A stretch of 64,000 nucleotides of DNA. Origin: Parabacteroides sp. TM07-1AC. GTDB taxonomy: Bacteria > Bacteroidota > Bacteroidia > Bacteroidales > Tannerellaceae. The position numbers and the translations under genes are program-made. The notes under the pieces are model-generated. The model saw only the letters and a program-made list of their open reading frames with translations, made no database searches and was not told where the DNA came from. The stretch is from contig NZ_QUKD01000005.1 in assembly GCF_003480915.1 (NCBI RefSeq), positions 124,001 through 188,000 of the forward strand, given 5' to 3'. Below, one piece after another: positions 1 to 9,585 of this stretch (the first letter of the stretch is position 1; each line of letters opens with the position of its first letter).

Positions 1-645
1 GTAGTTCATGATAGAGAACATACCTTTCTTCATTTCACCACCGTACCAAGTGTTCAGGATAACCTGTTCTTTAGTCTTCAGGTTGAAAACTGTAGCAGTT
101 TCAGAGTTCAGACCCAGTTCTTTGTAGTTGTCAACTTTAGCTTTAGAAGCGTTGAAACAAACGAAATCAGGTTCACCGTAGTTAGCCAGTTCTTCAGCTG
201 TCGGACGGATGAACATGTTAGTTACGAAATGTGCCTGCCAAGCTACTTCCATGATGAAACGAACTTTCATACGAGTCGCTTCGTTTGCACCGCAGAATGT
301 ATCGACAACGAACAAACGTTTGTTAGACAATTCCTTAACAGCTTTAGCTTTCAGATCAGCCCATGCTTCTTCAGTACAAGGCTTGTTATCGTTTTTATAT
401 TCTTCAGAAGTCCACCATACAGAGTCTTCGCTGGCTTCATTCTTTACAAAGAATTTATCCTTAGGTGAACGACCTGTGTAAACACCAGTCATTACGTTTA
501 CAGCACCCAGTTCTGTTACCTGACCTTTTTCAAAACCTTCCAAAGACGGTTTTGTTTCTTCTGCGAACAGAACATCATAAGACGGATTGTGTAAGATTTC
601 TGTTACACCAGTGATTCCGTACTTGCTTAAATCTAAATTAGCCAT
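1..645 (-). CDS. pckA: ATP-dependent phosphoenolpyruvate carboxykinase, N-terminal part
   Basis: The first 215 codons of a minus-strand gene that runs off the left edge; full-length family members have roughly 530 residues. The protein opens [14 protein letters not shown] and contains RSPKDKFFV near residue 60 and [12 protein letters not shown] near residue 115, both typical of the ATP-dependent PEP carboxykinase family. The enzyme interconverts oxaloacetate and PEP in the cytoplasm; in Bacteroidota it usually runs towards oxaloacetate in the fumarate/succinate fermentation branch (family knowledge). The nucleotide and metal motifs of the C-terminal half lie outside the window. A promoter motif sits about 120 bp upstream, giving a leader of about 110 nt. 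Confidence 0.95.
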   Translation of the reverse strand, partial: MANLDLSKYGITGVTEILHNPSYDVLFAEETKPSLEGFEKGQVTELGAVNVMTGVYTGRSPKDKFFVKNEASEDSVWWTSEEYKNDNKPCTEEAWADLKAKAVKELSNKRLFVVDTFCGANEATRMKVRFIMEVAWQAHFVTNMFIRPTAEELANYGEPDFVCFNASKAKVDNYKELGLNSETATVFNLKTKEQVILNTWYGGEMKKGMFSIMNY

Positions 646-763
646 TCTTGATAATAATTTAAATGATTGACTTTATATAACTTTTCTCTCTCTCGAAATA
701 AAATTAGCAGGGGTCTAATACCTATTTATTACTTGCTGTTCCCCCGCCTTGTTAAGACCGGTA

Positions 764-771
764 CAAAAGTA
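764..771 (-). promoter_or_regulatory. Bacteroidota -7 promoter element for pckA
   Basis: The plus strand reads CAAAAGTA, so the minus strand reads TACTTTTG, matching TAnnTTTG. A TTTG (-33 like) lies at 788-791 on the same strand, with a 16-bp spacer that is a little shorter than usual. Transcription would start near 757. The rest of the 646-930 gap holds the leader and no gene. Confidence 0.55.
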
Positions 772-930
772 ATATTTTTTTTTATTGCAAACACTCTATT
801 AAGGAAATTTTTCAGTAATAATTGCTCTTTTCCATGCAATTAACAAATGGGGTAATCAATTTGCAAACTGAACTTTACAATATAGAACAAAAGTGTCAAA
901 CAGAGTGTTCAGTTGTTTCGGGTAAAGATT

Positions 931-2598
931 TTATTTCTTCATCAAATCATCCAATTTTATCCTTTGAAAGACCATCTGAGCTGTACTCCCTTCATAAAGA
1001 ATACCTATCGTTTCGCTGTCAATCCGGGTCAGACAAGAATATCCCCACCCTTGCTCTTCATCCAGATTTATCTGATATTCAGTCGGCCAGGTCTCCCCTC
1101 CGTCCAGACTCGCCTTGACCGTAATATTTCTTCGTGAAGACATTGCCGGTCGGGAGGCTTTAAAGTCCGGATTAGAAAAAAGCAATATATCTTTTTTTAA
1201 AACATTATCTTCTTTTCTTATATGCAACAAACTTCCCATACAACCGGATTCTACCAGTATCTTATCTGATGATTCATGTATTCTCCAGCTTTCTCCCAAA
1301 TCAGAAGTAGTAGCGATAAAACGATAAGGAGCAGAAGAGCGTGCATTGATCATTAAAATACCGGAATCAATTTCTGCAATCTGTGGTTCGGAAATGCCAC
1401 CATCCGTCGGTACCGGATTTGCACGATGCCAGGTAAGACCATGATCTTTGCTATATATGACTGAAATTTCACCTCTAAGATCATTTTCGACACTCTTATA
1501 CTGAACCGGAAAAACAAGTGTCCCGTCCCGCATCGTTATACCTCTGCCTGGTCCTTGAAGAAGCATTGTCATATCTCTTGTTTTTACCATAGAAGTAATA
1601 TTTATTGGATCAGACCATGTCAAACCATCATCTGTACTGTTAGCTAACATGATCTGACCAGTACCGTCTTCTGGTTTCATTCCCGGCCGGACACTTCTCC
1701 AGGCACGGGCATTAGCCAAACCGTGTACCCAAACAGCAGAAACCCAGATTGTGTTCGTCCGCTCGTCCACCAACACAGCCGGATCTCCTATGCCATTCTG
1801 ACTCTGGGGCAATCCGTTGTATTCTCCCATATCCATAATGATCTTCATCGGTTCCCAGCTTTTTCCTCCGTCAGTACTACGACTCATTCCTATATCGATA
1901 TCTTCCTGTAGATCTATATTTGTCTGGTGACGGGCATCATATACAGCGATCAATGTTCCTTTATTCGTCGTAACCAAACCCGGAATACGGTATGAATCCA
2001 CGTTATCATCATCCGATTGCCGTAAAGCATATCCGGTACGATGAATAATATTTCTCTCTTTCACATTCCGTACCCGAATATTCTCTCCGTTTATTTTCAC
2101 AGCCTCTAATGCAACTGCAAAGCGGGTATCCAATGAAGCAGAAGGATTCAATTTAAAACTGATCCAGAAATAATTATCTCCTTTAACCAAACGGGTATTT
2201 ACCGGGAAAAAGATTCTGTCAGGAATCCCGTCCAAAGCACTTTTTCTAATGGAATATGCCGGATGACAATAAAAAGATTGACTACCTCCGGTATTTCTCA
2301 CTCCCTCATGTATAGCCTGAGAAGGAGTACGGGAAGTCAAGACAGAAGAAGTCCCGCTAAAAAACAAAGAGCACCCTATTCCATCCCCAGGAAGAATACC
2401 TTCCTGGGTTAAAAAGACTTCATTTACTATTTCACCTCCGAATTTGCTGTTAATAAGTATTTCACAAACGATATTTTCCTGTTTGTTCACCAAAACAGGT
2501 AATTCCGCATCATAAAACAGAACTGTTACATCCGTTGCAGCTCCTTTCACTATCGTGACGACCAGCATAAAAATCATACATAACAAATTCCTTTTCAT
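931..2598 (-). CDS. nanH: Exo-alpha-sialidase (GH33)
   Basis: Secreted or periplasmic neuraminidase of 555 residues that releases terminal sialic acid from glycoconjugates. A hydrophobic signal peptide spans residues 1-20. An N-terminal sialidase-associated beta domain (about 22-185) precedes a six-bladed propeller. YRIP at 203-206 carries the first arginine of the substrate triad. Asp boxes (S-x-D-x-G-x-T-W type) occur near residues 240, 320, 382, 430 and 497. WGYSCLTRI near 518 fits the nucleophilic tyrosine region. It starts 7 bp after the hydrolase gene stop and is the last gene of the SusC/SusD operon, so it should be co-expressed with uptake of the released glycans. Confidence 0.95.
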   Translation of the reverse strand: MKRNLLCMIFMLVVTIVKGAATDVTVLFYDAELPVLVNKQENIVCEILINSKFGGEIVNEVFLTQEGILPGDGIGCSLFFSGTSSVLTSRTPSQAIHEGVRNTGGSQSFYCHPAYSIRKSALDGIPDRIFFPVNTRLVKGDNYFWISFKLNPSASLDTRFAVALEAVKINGENIRVRNVKERNIIHRTGYALRQSDDDNVDSYRIPGLVTTNKGTLIAVYDARHQTNIDLQEDIDIGMSRSTDGGKSWEPMKIIMDMGEYNGLPQSQNGIGDPAVLVDERTNTIWVSAVWVHGLANARAWRSVRPGMKPEDGTGQIMLANSTDDGLTWSDPINITSMVKTRDMTMLLQGPGRGITMRDGTLVFPVQYKSVENDLRGEISVIYSKDHGLTWHRANPVPTDGGISEPQIAEIDSGILMINARSSAPYRFIATTSDLGESWRIHESSDKILVESGCMGSLLHIRKEDNVLKKDILLFSNPDFKASRPAMSSRRNITVKASLDGGETWPTEYQINLDEEQGWGYSCLTRIDSETIGILYEGSTAQMVFQRIKLDDLMKK

Positions 2599-2605
2599 AA
2601 GCCAT

Positions 2606-3865
2606 CTATTTGGAATCGCGTTGCAACAGTTTCGTCAGCCAGGGGATCACAGTTATAGCTTTAAAATAATGGCTGGTACGGTCCACATTGACCAGATCAT
2701 AATACTGATCGCGGTTAATACCTTCAGGCAATGTCTTCAAATCAATACGTGATTTCGGATCAGAGAATTTAGGATAATGATGTATTTCCAAGTTCTCCGG
2801 ATGTCCGGTTATTTCATAAGCCTTGCGAACCAGATTCAAGTCACGATCGAGTCCGCCTTCGGTCAATATCAAAGGACGCGGAGCAATAGCCGACACAATG
2901 TCCGGAAAATTAAAATTATTCCAGAATCTGGGGATCAAATGGCGGATTGTATTCGGAAAGGGACGAATGCCATTCTTGTCAGGTTCTGTCATCACGACAG
3001 CACGTTCCAACGTATTACACAGAAAATCATTATAAACAAATGCATAGATGGAAGGGTCCAGTGAAGCCAACACCATTAAAGGCTCCGTGCCTAAAGAAAA
3101 ACCGCTAACGATTAAACGGTCTTTATCGATACGTTTATCCTGTTTCATCCAGTCGATAACCTGCATATCCAGGAAAGAGGTATAACCCAGATAACTCCAG
3201 CCCAGTTCCAACAGATAACGGGCAGTTCCATCATAATGGAAACTGGTACCTACCGTATATTTCTCCAGATCGGAAGCTTCGCCGGCTGCAGCATTATCTA
3301 CAACAACTGCAATTATCCCCATCTCTACATAACGGAGTGCCATTGCCGCTTTATCATTATGATAATCTTCCTCAAATTTGGGTTCCAATGGCGGTTCACC
3401 CGCCAGGCGTTCTTTTGTTCCTCCTGACCCCGGAATACACATTACTGCCGGAGACGTTTTTTTTACATTTTCGGGTATCAATACCAAAAATGTAGATACA
3501 CACTCCGGTAAAGGATAGAATTCCCATTTCTCAAGAACATATCCTTCGCGCGGTTCACTTTTCAGTAATTTAGGAGCAGGCTGTCCTTTGATATCAGGAT
3601 GACACATGATATCTTTCATCGCTTCTCTCAAACCTGTTTGCCAAATTTTGAACTCAGACAAGTTCATATCCGGATTGAATGTATATTTAGGATGCGTATT
3701 TTTAAGCATGGCATGTACGATTCTTCTCGAACTGATAAAGCGTCCGTCTTCCCTATCAGACTTAATAAAACCATGTTCGGAAGGGACAAACGTTGTTTCC
3801 TGTGCCATTAAAGAGGTAGAAAAAGCCAGGAAAGCCAAAAGCATTATGTTTTTAATAAATTTCAT
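2606..3865 (-). CDS. Secreted alpha/beta hydrolase, possible carbohydrate or sialate esterase
   Basis: A 419-residue protein counted from the ATG at 3865, chosen because it begins directly with a signal peptide (MKFIKNIMLLAFLAF...MAQ); an upstream ATG at 3916 would add 17 unlikely residues inside a hairpin. GFSLG at about 255-259 is the nucleophile elbow (Ser257), GGLDRD near 338 offers the acid, and SHY near 398 the histidine. The fold resembles the acetyl-xylan-esterase-like group of large alpha/beta hydrolases. It lies between susD and the sialidase, so removal of O-acetyl groups from sialic acid is a reasonable guess, but it is not an SGNH-type NanS. The substrate is not shown by the sequence. 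Confidence 0.8.
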   Translation of the reverse strand: MKFIKNIMLLAFLAFSTSLMAQETTFVPSEHGFIKSDREDGRFISSRRIVHAMLKNTHPKYTFNPDMNLSEFKIWQTGLREAMKDIMCHPDIKGQPAPKLLKSEPREGYVLEKWEFYPLPECVSTFLVLIPENVKKTSPAVMCIPGSGGTKERLAGEPPLEPKFEEDYHNDKAAMALRYVEMGIIAVVVDNAAAGEASDLEKYTVGTSFHYDGTARYLLELGWSYLGYTSFLDMQVIDWMKQDKRIDKDRLIVSGFSLGTEPLMVLASLDPSIYAFVYNDFLCNTLERAVVMTEPDKNGIRPFPNTIRHLIPRFWNNFNFPDIVSAIAPRPLILTEGGLDRDLNLVRKAYEITGHPENLEIHHYPKFSDPKSRIDLKTLPEGINRDQYYDLVNVDRTSHYFKAITVIPWLTKLLQRDSK

Positions 3866-3897
3866 GATATAATAGTTTTTATGGTTTGCAATAGAAA

Positions 3898-3938
3898 AAG
3901 AAGAGGTTACTTTCATTCTATGTCAATAACCTCTTCTT
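3898..3938 (-). terminator. Intra-operon hairpin between susD and the hydrolase gene
   Basis: A perfect 12-bp inverted repeat (AAGAAGAGGTTA at 3898-3909 and TAACCTCTTCTT at 3927-3938) has a 17-nt loop. On the minus strand it is followed by a T-rich run (CTTTTTCTATT). It has the form of an intrinsic terminator inside the operon, or of an mRNA-stabilising hairpin at the susD 3' end. Either would make susC/susD transcripts more abundant than the two enzyme genes. Confidence 0.7.
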
Positions 3939-3953
3939 GTTAATCAGATTATA

Positions 3954-5516
3954 TTATTTCATATAACCCGGATTATTTACCAGTTCCGGATCTTTATTCA
4001 ATGTTTCAATATCGATCGGCCACAAGAGTTTATACGCATCGCTTTCCTTTACGACCGGTTCCTGCGTATCGTAATTCACCTCAGAAGAGAAAACCAGTGG
4101 TTTATGGTTGGCATCCCACATACGACGGATATCATACCAACGTTTACCTTCCCATACAAATTCTTTATCGCGCTCATACAAAATAGCCAGTTCGTTTTTC
4201 TCGAATGTCCCGTTTGTATATCCATATACACTTTCATCATAATTACTACCATAAGCGCGTTTACGAACCTGATTCAGATAAGAAGCGACGTCTCCTCCTT
4301 CCATATTGACTACTTCGGCCATCATTAACAAGACATCTGCATAACGGTAAATTACATAATCATCACTGAACACACGTTTATTGGTCGCAGCATTTATCGT
4401 ACCCAGGCATTTACGTAAAACCGTTCCGGAATAATTTCCCTCCTGATCATAATAATCGAGGAAGATTTCACGCTTTCTCATATCCTTATCATCGTATGAT
4501 TTGAAAAATCCTTCTTTCCATTCATGGCGCTGTTTACCCTGATTATTCAGCACCAAAGTATCAGAAGTAATCAACAGTCCATTTACTCCATAGAATTTAT
4601 TCAGAAAATCCGCATCGGTATAGGTAAAATTATAGATCCAATTGGATTTTTCTCCGTCCACAAATCTCAAAGCCATGATAACCTCATCATTTCCTTTATT
4701 CTCATAAGCGAACACATCTGCGTAATCATCCAGTAACCGATATTTTCCAATCAAACCGGAAAGAGCATTCTTTGCAGTCGCAATATCACCGCTTGCAGGA
4801 GACTGATCATCAGTCGTTACTTTGGCAGACCATAGATATACTTCTCCCTTCAAGGCCATAGTAGCAGCTTTCGACCACATGCCCTTATTTAAATTTACGG
4901 TTTCATCATCCCCAAAAGCTGTTTCCGATTTGGTAATATCCTCTTTAATAAAATCAAGAGTTTGTTTTGCTGTAGCACGAGCCTGGTATAGATCCCCGGC
5001 ATTAGTAATTCCGTTCATTACGTCCGGGTCTTTCACTACAGGAACGCCACCGAATGTACGATACAAATGGAAATAAAGATATGCACGAACACCATAAGCC
5101 TGCCCCAAATAATAATTTCTTGCCGCAGTATCCAAAAAATCACAATTGTTTTCTACCTCATAAATAAACTCGTTTATATTCAATATTTTGGGATAAAACT
5201 TAGCCCAGTTACTAACCCCCGTATTATAATATGTAAAGTTGTTGTCTTTAATCGGAGAACTATAATCATAGCTTACTCCCTGAGTACCCGAACCCGTTCT
5301 CTGAGTACCTCCGCGTGCTTCCCCAAATAGGAATATATACTCATTTATATCACGCAAATTCTTATGAATCCCAACCATGAAGCCATCCACCTGTGCTTCA
5401 TTATCCCAAAATGTAGAACTTCCGTAATAATCTTCAGGCTTATAATCCAATGCATCACAGGATAATAACATTCCCGTCATCAGACATGAAACAAAAATAT
5501 GTTTTAAGTATTTCAT
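3954..5516 (-). CDS. SusD/RagB family glycan-binding lipoprotein
   Basis: A 520-residue outer-membrane lipoprotein. The signal peptide ends in LLSC with the lipidated cysteine at residue 20. TPR-rich helices follow, including RAYLYFHLYRTFGGVPVV, a hallmark of the family, and the C-terminal region contains WEGKRWYDIRRM, also typical. It caps the TonB-dependent transporter encoded just upstream (20-bp gap) and binds the glycan. Next to a GH33 sialidase it is probably the counterpart of NanU of Tannerella (inference from context). A terminator-like hairpin follows its stop codon. Confidence 0.93.
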   Translation of the reverse strand: MKYLKHIFVSCLMTGMLLSCDALDYKPEDYYGSSTFWDNEAQVDGFMVGIHKNLRDINEYIFLFGEARGGTQRTGSGTQGVSYDYSSPIKDNNFTYYNTGVSNWAKFYPKILNINEFIYEVENNCDFLDTAARNYYLGQAYGVRAYLYFHLYRTFGGVPVVKDPDVMNGITNAGDLYQARATAKQTLDFIKEDITKSETAFGDDETVNLNKGMWSKAATMALKGEVYLWSAKVTTDDQSPASGDIATAKNALSGLIGKYRLLDDYADVFAYENKGNDEVIMALRFVDGEKSNWIYNFTYTDADFLNKFYGVNGLLITSDTLVLNNQGKQRHEWKEGFFKSYDDKDMRKREIFLDYYDQEGNYSGTVLRKCLGTINAATNKRVFSDDYVIYRYADVLLMMAEVVNMEGGDVASYLNQVRKRAYGSNYDESVYGYTNGTFEKNELAILYERDKEFVWEGKRWYDIRRMWDANHKPLVFSSEVNYDTQEPVVKESDAYKLLWPIDIETLNKDPELVNNPGYMK

Positions 5517-5536
5517 AATATTGTAAGTTTAAAAAA

Positions 5537-8500
5537 TTAGAATGTAAGATTAATTCCAAATATCACAGAACGTGGCAATGGATAACCACCCAAATGCAGA
5601 TCGTCCTCATTCAAGATCTCCGTCGGTTCCGGAGAGAATAAATCTTTTGCAGCAGTCAGGTAACCCAAATTTTGTCCTGTTACAGTGAAAGCTAATCTTT
5701 CAATATTCCATTTGGAAATCAACTTTTTAGGCATTGTATACGTAAAGGCGATTTCACGGAATGCCAAGTAACTGCCTTCATGAGTGAACATAGTCGAGCG
5801 ACGCTGATAATTACCTTTTCCCAACTGATCTGCCCAAACATAAGTCGGATATTTCGCATTCGGATTTTCGGGTGTCCAGGAGTCTTTTGTCTTTTCCAGG
5901 GTATTGAATGTTCCCTGCAGGTTACCCATTATCCAGGAAGAAGAGAAGTCATGCAATTTATAATCCAACGCATAGTCCATACGAACATACAAAGAAAAAT
6001 CTTTCCAGGTTAAGTCCGTATTAATACCACCCGTCCAATGAGGGACAGTATTACCGACTTTCACCATATCATAATCATCAATCACACCGTCACCATTGAC
6101 ATCTTTAAACTTTGCATCTCCCGGTTGAATAGGCAACGCCAACGGTTTCCCATTACTACCTACTTTTTCCGATTCGGGAAGTGCTGCCCAGGCATCAGGC
6201 CCATACAGCGTCAAGCCACTACTTTTATAAGCAATATCTTTCAGATTACCCGGTATTTCATCATAACTTTTATATACACCTTCATATTTAAATGCATACA
6301 AAGCACCGGGCTCTTGCCCTTCCTGATATCCGCCTACCCAAATAAGTTCTTTTGTTTTAGGATCATACACCTGAAAGGCATTTTGTCTGTTCCGTTCCAG
6401 ACCATTATCCGGTAATTTAAGGATCTTATTTTTATTATATGCAGCATTAACACCAATATTCCATTTAAAGTCATTCGTATTTATTACTTTGAATGCCAGC
6501 TCAATTTCAAGTCCGCGGTTTTGTATTTCACCGTTATTTGTCTTAAAAGAGTCAAAACCGGATGAACCCGGGAGCGGAATATTAGCATATTTATCCTGCG
6601 TACGACGATTATAGAATGTAAAGTTTGCATTGATCTTATTCTCCAGGAATCCAAAATCAAGCCCAGCTTCAAAAGTATGAGATTTTTCCCATCTTAATGA
6701 AGGATTAGGTAACTTACCGATCTCGAAGCCTGACAGACCTCCGTATGAAACTGTCGAATAATCGCCTTGTAACTCATAAGCTCCAATCTTTGAAACATTA
6801 CCATTCAGACCATAGCTGGCGCGTAATTTAGCAAATGATACAACATTCTGAAGATTTTCCATAAATTTTTCCTTACCGAAAATCCAACCTACAGAAACAC
6901 CGGGAAAAGTACCCCAACGGTTATCACCTAACAAAACAGAATATCCGTCATGACGCAAAGTTGCAGACAAAAGATACTTGCCTTGGTAGTCATAATTAAC
7001 ACGTCCGAAATAAGACATTATGGCTTTTCTTTCATGCCAGGAATCAATTGTCCGCTGATTAGCTCCGGAAGCAGTTAATCCCAGGTCCGTCAAACCATCG
7101 GTAGGAGCACCTGCGCCTTCTGCACTGAATCCTTTTTTGGCTTCATTGTAATATTCGAATCCAACCAAAGCATTGAGGCTATGTTCCTGTTTTATATTCA
7201 AGCTATAATTAGCAACCGCATTATAAGTCTGTTTAAATACACGGTTAAAATAGCCGGAAGCACTTCTAGTCTTATTGATATTACCCGGAGATTGTAAAAA
7301 GTCCTGGTTATATTTTTCTTTCAGCTTTTCATCATACATCCATATAGCCCCAACTTTCAAAGAAAGGTCTTTCAATATTTGAAAATTCAAACTTTCACCG
7401 AAATTGAATTTGTTAGCAGTATAATCACGACCGAATTTACTGGAATTCACAGCCTGATTACCATCCTTATAGTCACGTCCGAGAAGTAATTCGCCATTTG
7501 CATTATATCCACGCAATGTAGGAGGTGCACTCAACATACGAACAAAGAAATTATGTTCAGTCTCATCATACTCCGTCAAATCTTCCTTTCTTTCCAATCC
7601 ATTGGGAAGACCATTCCATTTAGAATCGGAGAAAGAAAAGTTCGTTGAAGAGGTTAACCACTCACGAATTTTATAATCGGCATTTAAGGTTGCATTTACA
7701 CGTTGATAGAAGTTATCCAATGGAATACCTTCCGTACGATTATAGCCGACACTTGCATAATAATTTCCTTTATCATTTCCTCCGGAAATATTGATATTAT
7801 AATCCTGTGAAATAGCCGGATGATTCAAATTGTTCTCAGCCATATCCCAATCTCTATAAATTAATTTGTCCCCATATACAGGATCGGTCATAGTCTTCCA
7901 TCCCTGGTTCAAAAGAAAGGCCAGGTCATCTGTATATTTCATTGTACTCCATACTGCACTTGAATTCACATTTCCATCAGCAGGAATAGTCTTAGCAGCA
8001 TCAGCCCAATAAATATTTCCGGTACCGTAAGGCTGATTTCCCTTTAGCGTACTCATATCATTCCATCCCACCCAATTTCCGGATACAGATTTAAAAACCT
8101 GACCTGCATTCTGATATGATTTTCTCATCCAATATAAATAGTCGCCTCCGTCCATAAAGTCATAGGGATTTCTCATATAATTCAATCCAACCTGCGCCTT
8201 TACATTAATAGAGGTATGCCCGGCTTTTCCACGTTTTGTCGAAACAAGAATTACTCCATTATTAGCCCGAGCTCCATACAGTGCTGTTGCGCCGGCATCT
8301 TTCAACACTTCCATCGATTCAATATCCGCCGGGTTGATATCGCTCAGATCATCTCGTTGCTGTCCGTCAACAAGAATCAAAGGTGAACCTGTTCCGTCCA
8401 AATTAGTGCCACCACGAAGTACGATAACAGGAGATGCAGCCGGATTACCGGTAGACTGGGTCACTTTCAGACCGGCAACAGATCCGGAAAGAGCCTGTGC

Positions 8501-8908
8501 AGGATTAGAAAAAAGACCAACAGCCAAATGCTCTTCTTTCACTTTTGAAATCGAATTCGTTAATTTAGAACGAAGTTGGGTTCCACCATAACCTGTGACA
8601 ACCACTTCTCCCAGCATTTCAGAATCTTCTGCCATTTTAATCTGTAAAACAGTCTGATTTTTAATAGTCAGTGTCTCTGGTTTATACCCAACATAGGAGA
8701 TCTGAATCTTTCCATTCGTAGGTACGGAAAGAGAAAACTTCCCATCAATGTCGGTAACAGTGCCATTTGTTGTCCCTATTTCTACTATACTAGCACCAAT
8801 AATCGGTTCGCCTGTCATATCGACAACTACACCCGTGATTGACCTTTTTTGGCCCATTGCTCCCACTGTACACAGCAAAAGCAAAAAAAACAAACAGATT
8901 CTTTTCAT
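5537..8908 (-). CDS. SusC/RagA family TonB-linked outer-membrane transporter
   Basis: A 1123-residue TonB-dependent transporter and first gene of the sialoglycan operon. A signal peptide (residues 1-19) is followed by a carboxypeptidase-regulatory-like domain (GVVVDMTGEPIIGASIVE, about 26-95), a linker with LGEVVVTGYG, the plug domain (VLRGGTNLDG, ALYGARANNGVILVSTK) and a long beta-barrel ending in a C-terminal aromatic strand (GINLTF). It imports oligosaccharides captured by the adjacent SusD. By context it is probably a NanO-like importer of sialic acid or sialylated glycans. No sigma/anti-sigma or hybrid two-component gene is adjacent; control appears to come from the upstream invertible segment. 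Confidence 0.94.
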   Translation of the reverse strand: MKRICLFFLLLLCTVGAMGQKRSITGVVVDMTGEPIIGASIVEIGTTNGTVTDIDGKFSLSVPTNGKIQISYVGYKPETLTIKNQTVLQIKMAEDSEMLGEVVVTGYGGTQLRSKLTNSISKVKEEHLAVGLFSNPAQALSGSVAGLKVTQSTGNPAASPVIVLRGGTNLDGTGSPLILVDGQQRDDLSDINPADIESMEVLKDAGATALYGARANNGVILVSTKRGKAGHTSINVKAQVGLNYMRNPYDFMDGGDYLYWMRKSYQNAGQVFKSVSGNWVGWNDMSTLKGNQPYGTGNIYWADAAKTIPADGNVNSSAVWSTMKYTDDLAFLLNQGWKTMTDPVYGDKLIYRDWDMAENNLNHPAISQDYNINISGGNDKGNYYASVGYNRTEGIPLDNFYQRVNATLNADYKIREWLTSSTNFSFSDSKWNGLPNGLERKEDLTEYDETEHNFFVRMLSAPPTLRGYNANGELLLGRDYKDGNQAVNSSKFGRDYTANKFNFGESLNFQILKDLSLKVGAIWMYDEKLKEKYNQDFLQSPGNINKTRSASGYFNRVFKQTYNAVANYSLNIKQEHSLNALVGFEYYNEAKKGFSAEGAGAPTDGLTDLGLTASGANQRTIDSWHERKAIMSYFGRVNYDYQGKYLLSATLRHDGYSVLLGDNRWGTFPGVSVGWIFGKEKFMENLQNVVSFAKLRASYGLNGNVSKIGAYELQGDYSTVSYGGLSGFEIGKLPNPSLRWEKSHTFEAGLDFGFLENKINANFTFYNRRTQDKYANIPLPGSSGFDSFKTNNGEIQNRGLEIELAFKVINTNDFKWNIGVNAAYNKNKILKLPDNGLERNRQNAFQVYDPKTKELIWVGGYQEGQEPGALYAFKYEGVYKSYDEIPGNLKDIAYKSSGLTLYGPDAWAALPESEKVGSNGKPLALPIQPGDAKFKDVNGDGVIDDYDMVKVGNTVPHWTGGINTDLTWKDFSLYVRMDYALDYKLHDFSSSWIMGNLQGTFNTLEKTKDSWTPENPNAKYPTYVWADQLGKGNYQRRSTMFTHEGSYLAFREIAFTYTMPKKLISKWNIERLAFTVTGQNLGYLTAAKDLFSPEPTEILNEDDLHLGGYPLPRSVIFGINLTF

Positions 8909-8948
8909 AAAGTGTTACTTTTAAAAGGTAAAAAAAAGTTTTTATGGA

Positions 8949-8980
8949 TTTGAACAAAGTCCTATGAGAACTATGTTACT
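8949..8980 (+). repeat. Left inverted repeat of putative invertible promoter
   Basis: This 32-bp sequence matches the reverse complement of 9258-9289 at 29 of 32 positions, with the innermost 18 bp identical (TATGAGAACTATGTTACT). Each copy has an internal dyad around AGTTC-TCATA-GAACT (imperfect in this copy), resembling a tyrosine-recombinase crossover site with two half sites and a 5-bp core. Confidence 0.85.
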
Positions 8981-9214
8981 ACCTATACTCATACTTTACA
9001 GACAATATCAGGGACGATATACTTGCTAAATAAAGCATGTTACATTTTTACTTTCTACCCGTAACATCATTTTCCTACAAAAATTCAGGAGGCGTAAGTA
9101 CTAATCACAAAAATTCAAAACCAAACTAATATTTTACAATATACGGAGCTATTAATCTAATAATTCAACCAAATACAGATATAAATAAAAATATTTTAAT
9201 AATAGATGCTTTAT

Positions 9215-9237
9215 TTTGAAAAATAATAATATATTTG
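9215..9237 (+). promoter_or_regulatory. Promoter inside the invertible segment, pointing away from susC
   Basis: TATATTTG at 9230-9237 is a strong match to the Bacteroidota -7 consensus, with TSS expected near 9244. A TTTG at 9215-9218 is too close to be a standard -33. It reads rightward, towards no gene. If the 277-bp segment flipped, the -7 box would fall near 9001-9008 on the minus strand, about 95 bp upstream of the susC start. I found no TAnnTTTG on the minus strand within the segment. Confidence 0.7.
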
Positions 9238-9257
9238 CAGAAGTAAATTTAGAAAGG

Positions 9258-9289
9258 AGTAACATAGTTCTCATAGAACTACGTTCAAA
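9258..9289 (-). repeat. Right inverted repeat of putative invertible promoter
   Basis: Partner of 8949-8980. This copy contains a perfect small dyad, AGTTCTCATAGAACT, at its centre. The two repeats converge on the 277-bp promoter-bearing segment. No recombinase gene is present in the window, so inversion would need a distant invertase. Confidence 0.85.
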
Positions 9290-9530
9290 ACTTTAGTACA
9301 TTCATCAACGGTTGATATTCAATCAATTTCAGCCATTAATAAAATATCTTTTTTCTAACAGACTTTTAAGTACCTCCAAAAGTTCCTACCATACGATCCT
9401 TATATATTAAGTATATGATTTTTGAGTTAGGAATAAATAATCATCGAGATCTACACATGAGTGAAATTGATCAAAATAAGCCCCATCACATTCTTTCAAT
9501 GAATAAAGCATTAGCCAGGCAAAAAATAAA

Positions 9531-9585
9531 GCTGTTACAAAAGCCTTTATTACATAGATTCATGTAATGAAGCTTTTATAACAGC
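9531..9585 (-). terminator. Intrinsic terminator downstream of korB
   Basis: A long imperfect hairpin: GCTGTTACAAAAGC at 9531-9544 pairs with GCTTTTATAACAGC at 9572-9585, and an inner TTACAT/ATGTAA pair extends it. On the minus strand it is followed by TTTATTTTTT, a good U-tract. It ends the korAB transcript and shields the invertible region. Confidence 0.8.

Noticed and set aside
8949..9289. Insertion-sequence remnant with terminal inverted repeats
   Set aside because: No transposase fragment and no target duplication seen; the promoter between the repeats and the position before susC fit an invertible promoter better.
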